64,000 bases of DNA. It comes from Mesorhizobium ventifaucium. Its GTDB lineage: Bacteria > Pseudomonadota > Alphaproteobacteria > Rhizobiales > Rhizobiaceae. The stretch is from contig NZ_CAKXZS010000034.1 of the NCBI RefSeq assembly GCF_935822925.1, positions 297,759-361,758 on the forward strand. The letters are read 5' to 3'. Below the pieces are notes generated by a model that was not told where the DNA came from, did not search any database, and worked only from the letters and a program-made list of their open reading frames with translations. Shown piece after piece: positions 62,876 to 64,000 of this stretch. Position 1 is the stretch's first letter, and every line of letters begins with the position of its first letter. The position numbers and the translations under genes were made by a program.

Positions 62876-64000
62876 ATGCCAGCCTGTGCCTGTCGATGTC
62901 AGTCGGGGGACCGAAGAAGCTCTCGCTTGGTGCTTGCGATTTTACTGACGATTTGCTTGTTCGCAAACGGCTGCGCGACCCGAGCGGAGAACGTGCTCCA
63001 ACCTCCCGTAGTCGCCGCGACCGAGGCCACTCGGGTTAACCTACTGGTCGCCACAACGCGCAAGCCGTCAAAGGACGCCGGCCGACTTTATTCAGGCGAG
63101 CGCGGAACGGCGATCTCGTTGGACAGCGTCACTGTCACCATACCTCCGGATCGAAACCGAAAGATCGGTCAGATCCAGTGGCCTTCACGCCTTCCCCCTG
63201 ATCCCGATCGGGAGTTTGCCATGGTCGGGGTCGACAAGGTCGCAACGGAAAGGCAGGTCTTCGATTGGTTCCGCAAGAACCGAAACGCAAAGCGACAGGT
63301 GGTCATTTTCGTGCACGGCTACAACAACTCATATGCCGACGCCGTGTTTCGTTTCGCTCAGATCGTCCACGACTCGGGAACCGACGCAGCGCCTATTCTC
63401 TTCGCTTGGCCATCGCGGGCTAGGGTCTTCGACTATCTCTATGACAAGGAGAGCGCCAATTACTCGCGCCGGGCGTTGGAGGACTTGATCCTCCAGGCCT
63501 CCATGAGTCCCGACGTCGACGACGTCACCATTCTCGCTCATTCGATGGGGACGTGGCTTGCCGCGGAGGCGTTACGCGGTGTCGCCATGCGCAAAAAGTC
63601 GATCCCGGCCAAGGTCAGGAATGTCGTCTTGGCGTCTCCGGATATCGACATCGACGTGTTTCGCCGTCAATTTGTCGAGATGGGGCCAAATAAGCCGCGT
63701 TTCACAATCTTCACGTCGACGCGGGACAAGGCTCTAGAGGTCTCCCGCTGGCTATCTGGTGGAATTTCGCGTGTCGGCGGTACCGATCTCACGCCATATA
63801 CGGCGGTTCTTGGTGAACTCGGAGTTGCGGTTATCGACACCAGCGCAATAGCGTCGGGAGATTCGCTGGGCCACAATGCCTTTGCCGGCAGCCCTGAGAT
63901 TATCCGTTTGCTGGCACAGCGCCTGGGCGGGCAATCTGTGTCCGGAGGCGAGGCTGGGTTCGCGAATCGCTTAGCCGCGGCGGCCGGTAGCCACGGCCGG
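62876..64000 (+). CDS. DUF900-type alpha/beta hydrolase lipoprotein (3' end beyond the window)
   Basis: The frame from ATG 62876 is open to the last base, 375 codons without a stop. After a basic start comes a lipoprotein signal (LVLAILLTICLFANGCATRA), so the protein should be lipid-anchored at the Cys of NGC. The body is an alpha/beta hydrolase of the DUF900 group: VNLLVATTRKPS, VVIFVHGYNNSYADAVFRFA, the nucleophile Ser in TILAHSMGTWLAAEALRG, and VVLASPDIDIDVFRRQF. AGGACGG lies upstream. Function in the family is not established; envelope esterase or peptidase-like activity is possible. Confidence 0.82.
   Translation, partial: MPACACRCQSGDRRSSRLVLAILLTICLFANGCATRAENVLQPPVVAATEATRVNLLVATTRKPSKDAGRLYSGERGTAISLDSVTVTIPPDRNRKIGQIQWPSRLPPDPDREFAMVGVDKVATERQVFDWFRKNRNAKRQVVIFVHGYNNSYADAVFRFAQIVHDSGTDAAPILFAWPSRARVFDYLYDKESANYSRRALEDLILQASMSPDVDDVTILAHSMGTWLAAEALRGVAMRKKSIPAKVRNVVLASPDIDIDVFRRQFVEMGPNKPRFTIFTSTRDKALEVSRWLSGGISRVGGTDLTPYTAVLGELGVAVIDTSAIASGDSLGHNAFAGSPEIIRLLAQRLGGQSVSGGEAGFANRLAAAAGSHGR

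Overview
The window looks like a chromosomal segment of a GC-rich alphaproteobacterium of the order Hyphomicrobiales (Rhizobiales), most like Mesorhizobium. Pointers are the hisZ-hisG pair with a short-form HisG, the oxyR/katG arrangement, a TRAP transporter with a Tat-exported binding protein, several TPR adenylate cyclases, many rhizobial-type intergenic palindromes, and a guaA gene with a phage-type integrase directly behind it. The assignment is an inference from gene content; no rRNA is present.

Layout. 1-15.76 kb is core-like: hisZ (cut by the window edge), hisG, an acyl-CoA synthetase, a TRAP transporter (dctPQM plus a small membrane protein), divergent oxyR/katG, aqpZ, an RsmB-type rRNA methyltransferase, a PaaI-type thioesterase, an MTA/SAH nucleosidase and guaA. 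15.76-36.4 kb is a mobile, visibly lower-GC island. It opens with an integrase behind guaA and an AlpA-type regulator, carries IS110 and IS66 wreckage, and holds a run of unrecognised or toxin/defence-like genes. The most notable are a two-gene unit of unknown function (21.6-24.5 kb) and a bidirectional locus (24.6-30.2 kb) pairing an XRE-ASCH regulator with a PIN-GNAT-PUA-like protein, a shorter GNAT-PUA-like paralogue, an HNH nuclease and a membrane protein around a perfect 20-bp palindrome. The 3' end of a tRNA-Ser lies at 30.28 kb, directly after this locus.

36.4-53.5 kb is a coherent oxalate/C2 acid module. It holds oxc and frc (oxalyl-CoA decarboxylase and formyl-CoA:oxalate CoA-transferase), a ketopantoate-reductase-like protein that may be an oxalyl-CoA reductase, an FAH-family protein, two SucCD-like ligase pairs, a fused NDP-forming acyl-CoA ligase, a tripartite tricarboxylate transporter (tctCBA), a TerC-family membrane protein and a FadR-type GntR regulator. 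Five copies of a 17-bp inverted repeat, TGGCAT-N5-ATACCA, sit in front of the transcription units of this module, including the GntR gene, and probably define one regulon.

53.5-64 kb holds a cluster of signalling genes that share TolB-like/TPR modules (a truncated TPR remnant, a cyclase-TPR protein, a GAF-cyclase, a winged-helix-TPR regulator), a frameshifted cytochrome c, an alpha/beta hydrolase divergent from the winged-helix regulator, and a DUF900-type lipoprotein hydrolase that runs off the right edge. Copies of a ~100-bp dispersed repeat occur here and at the end of the island.
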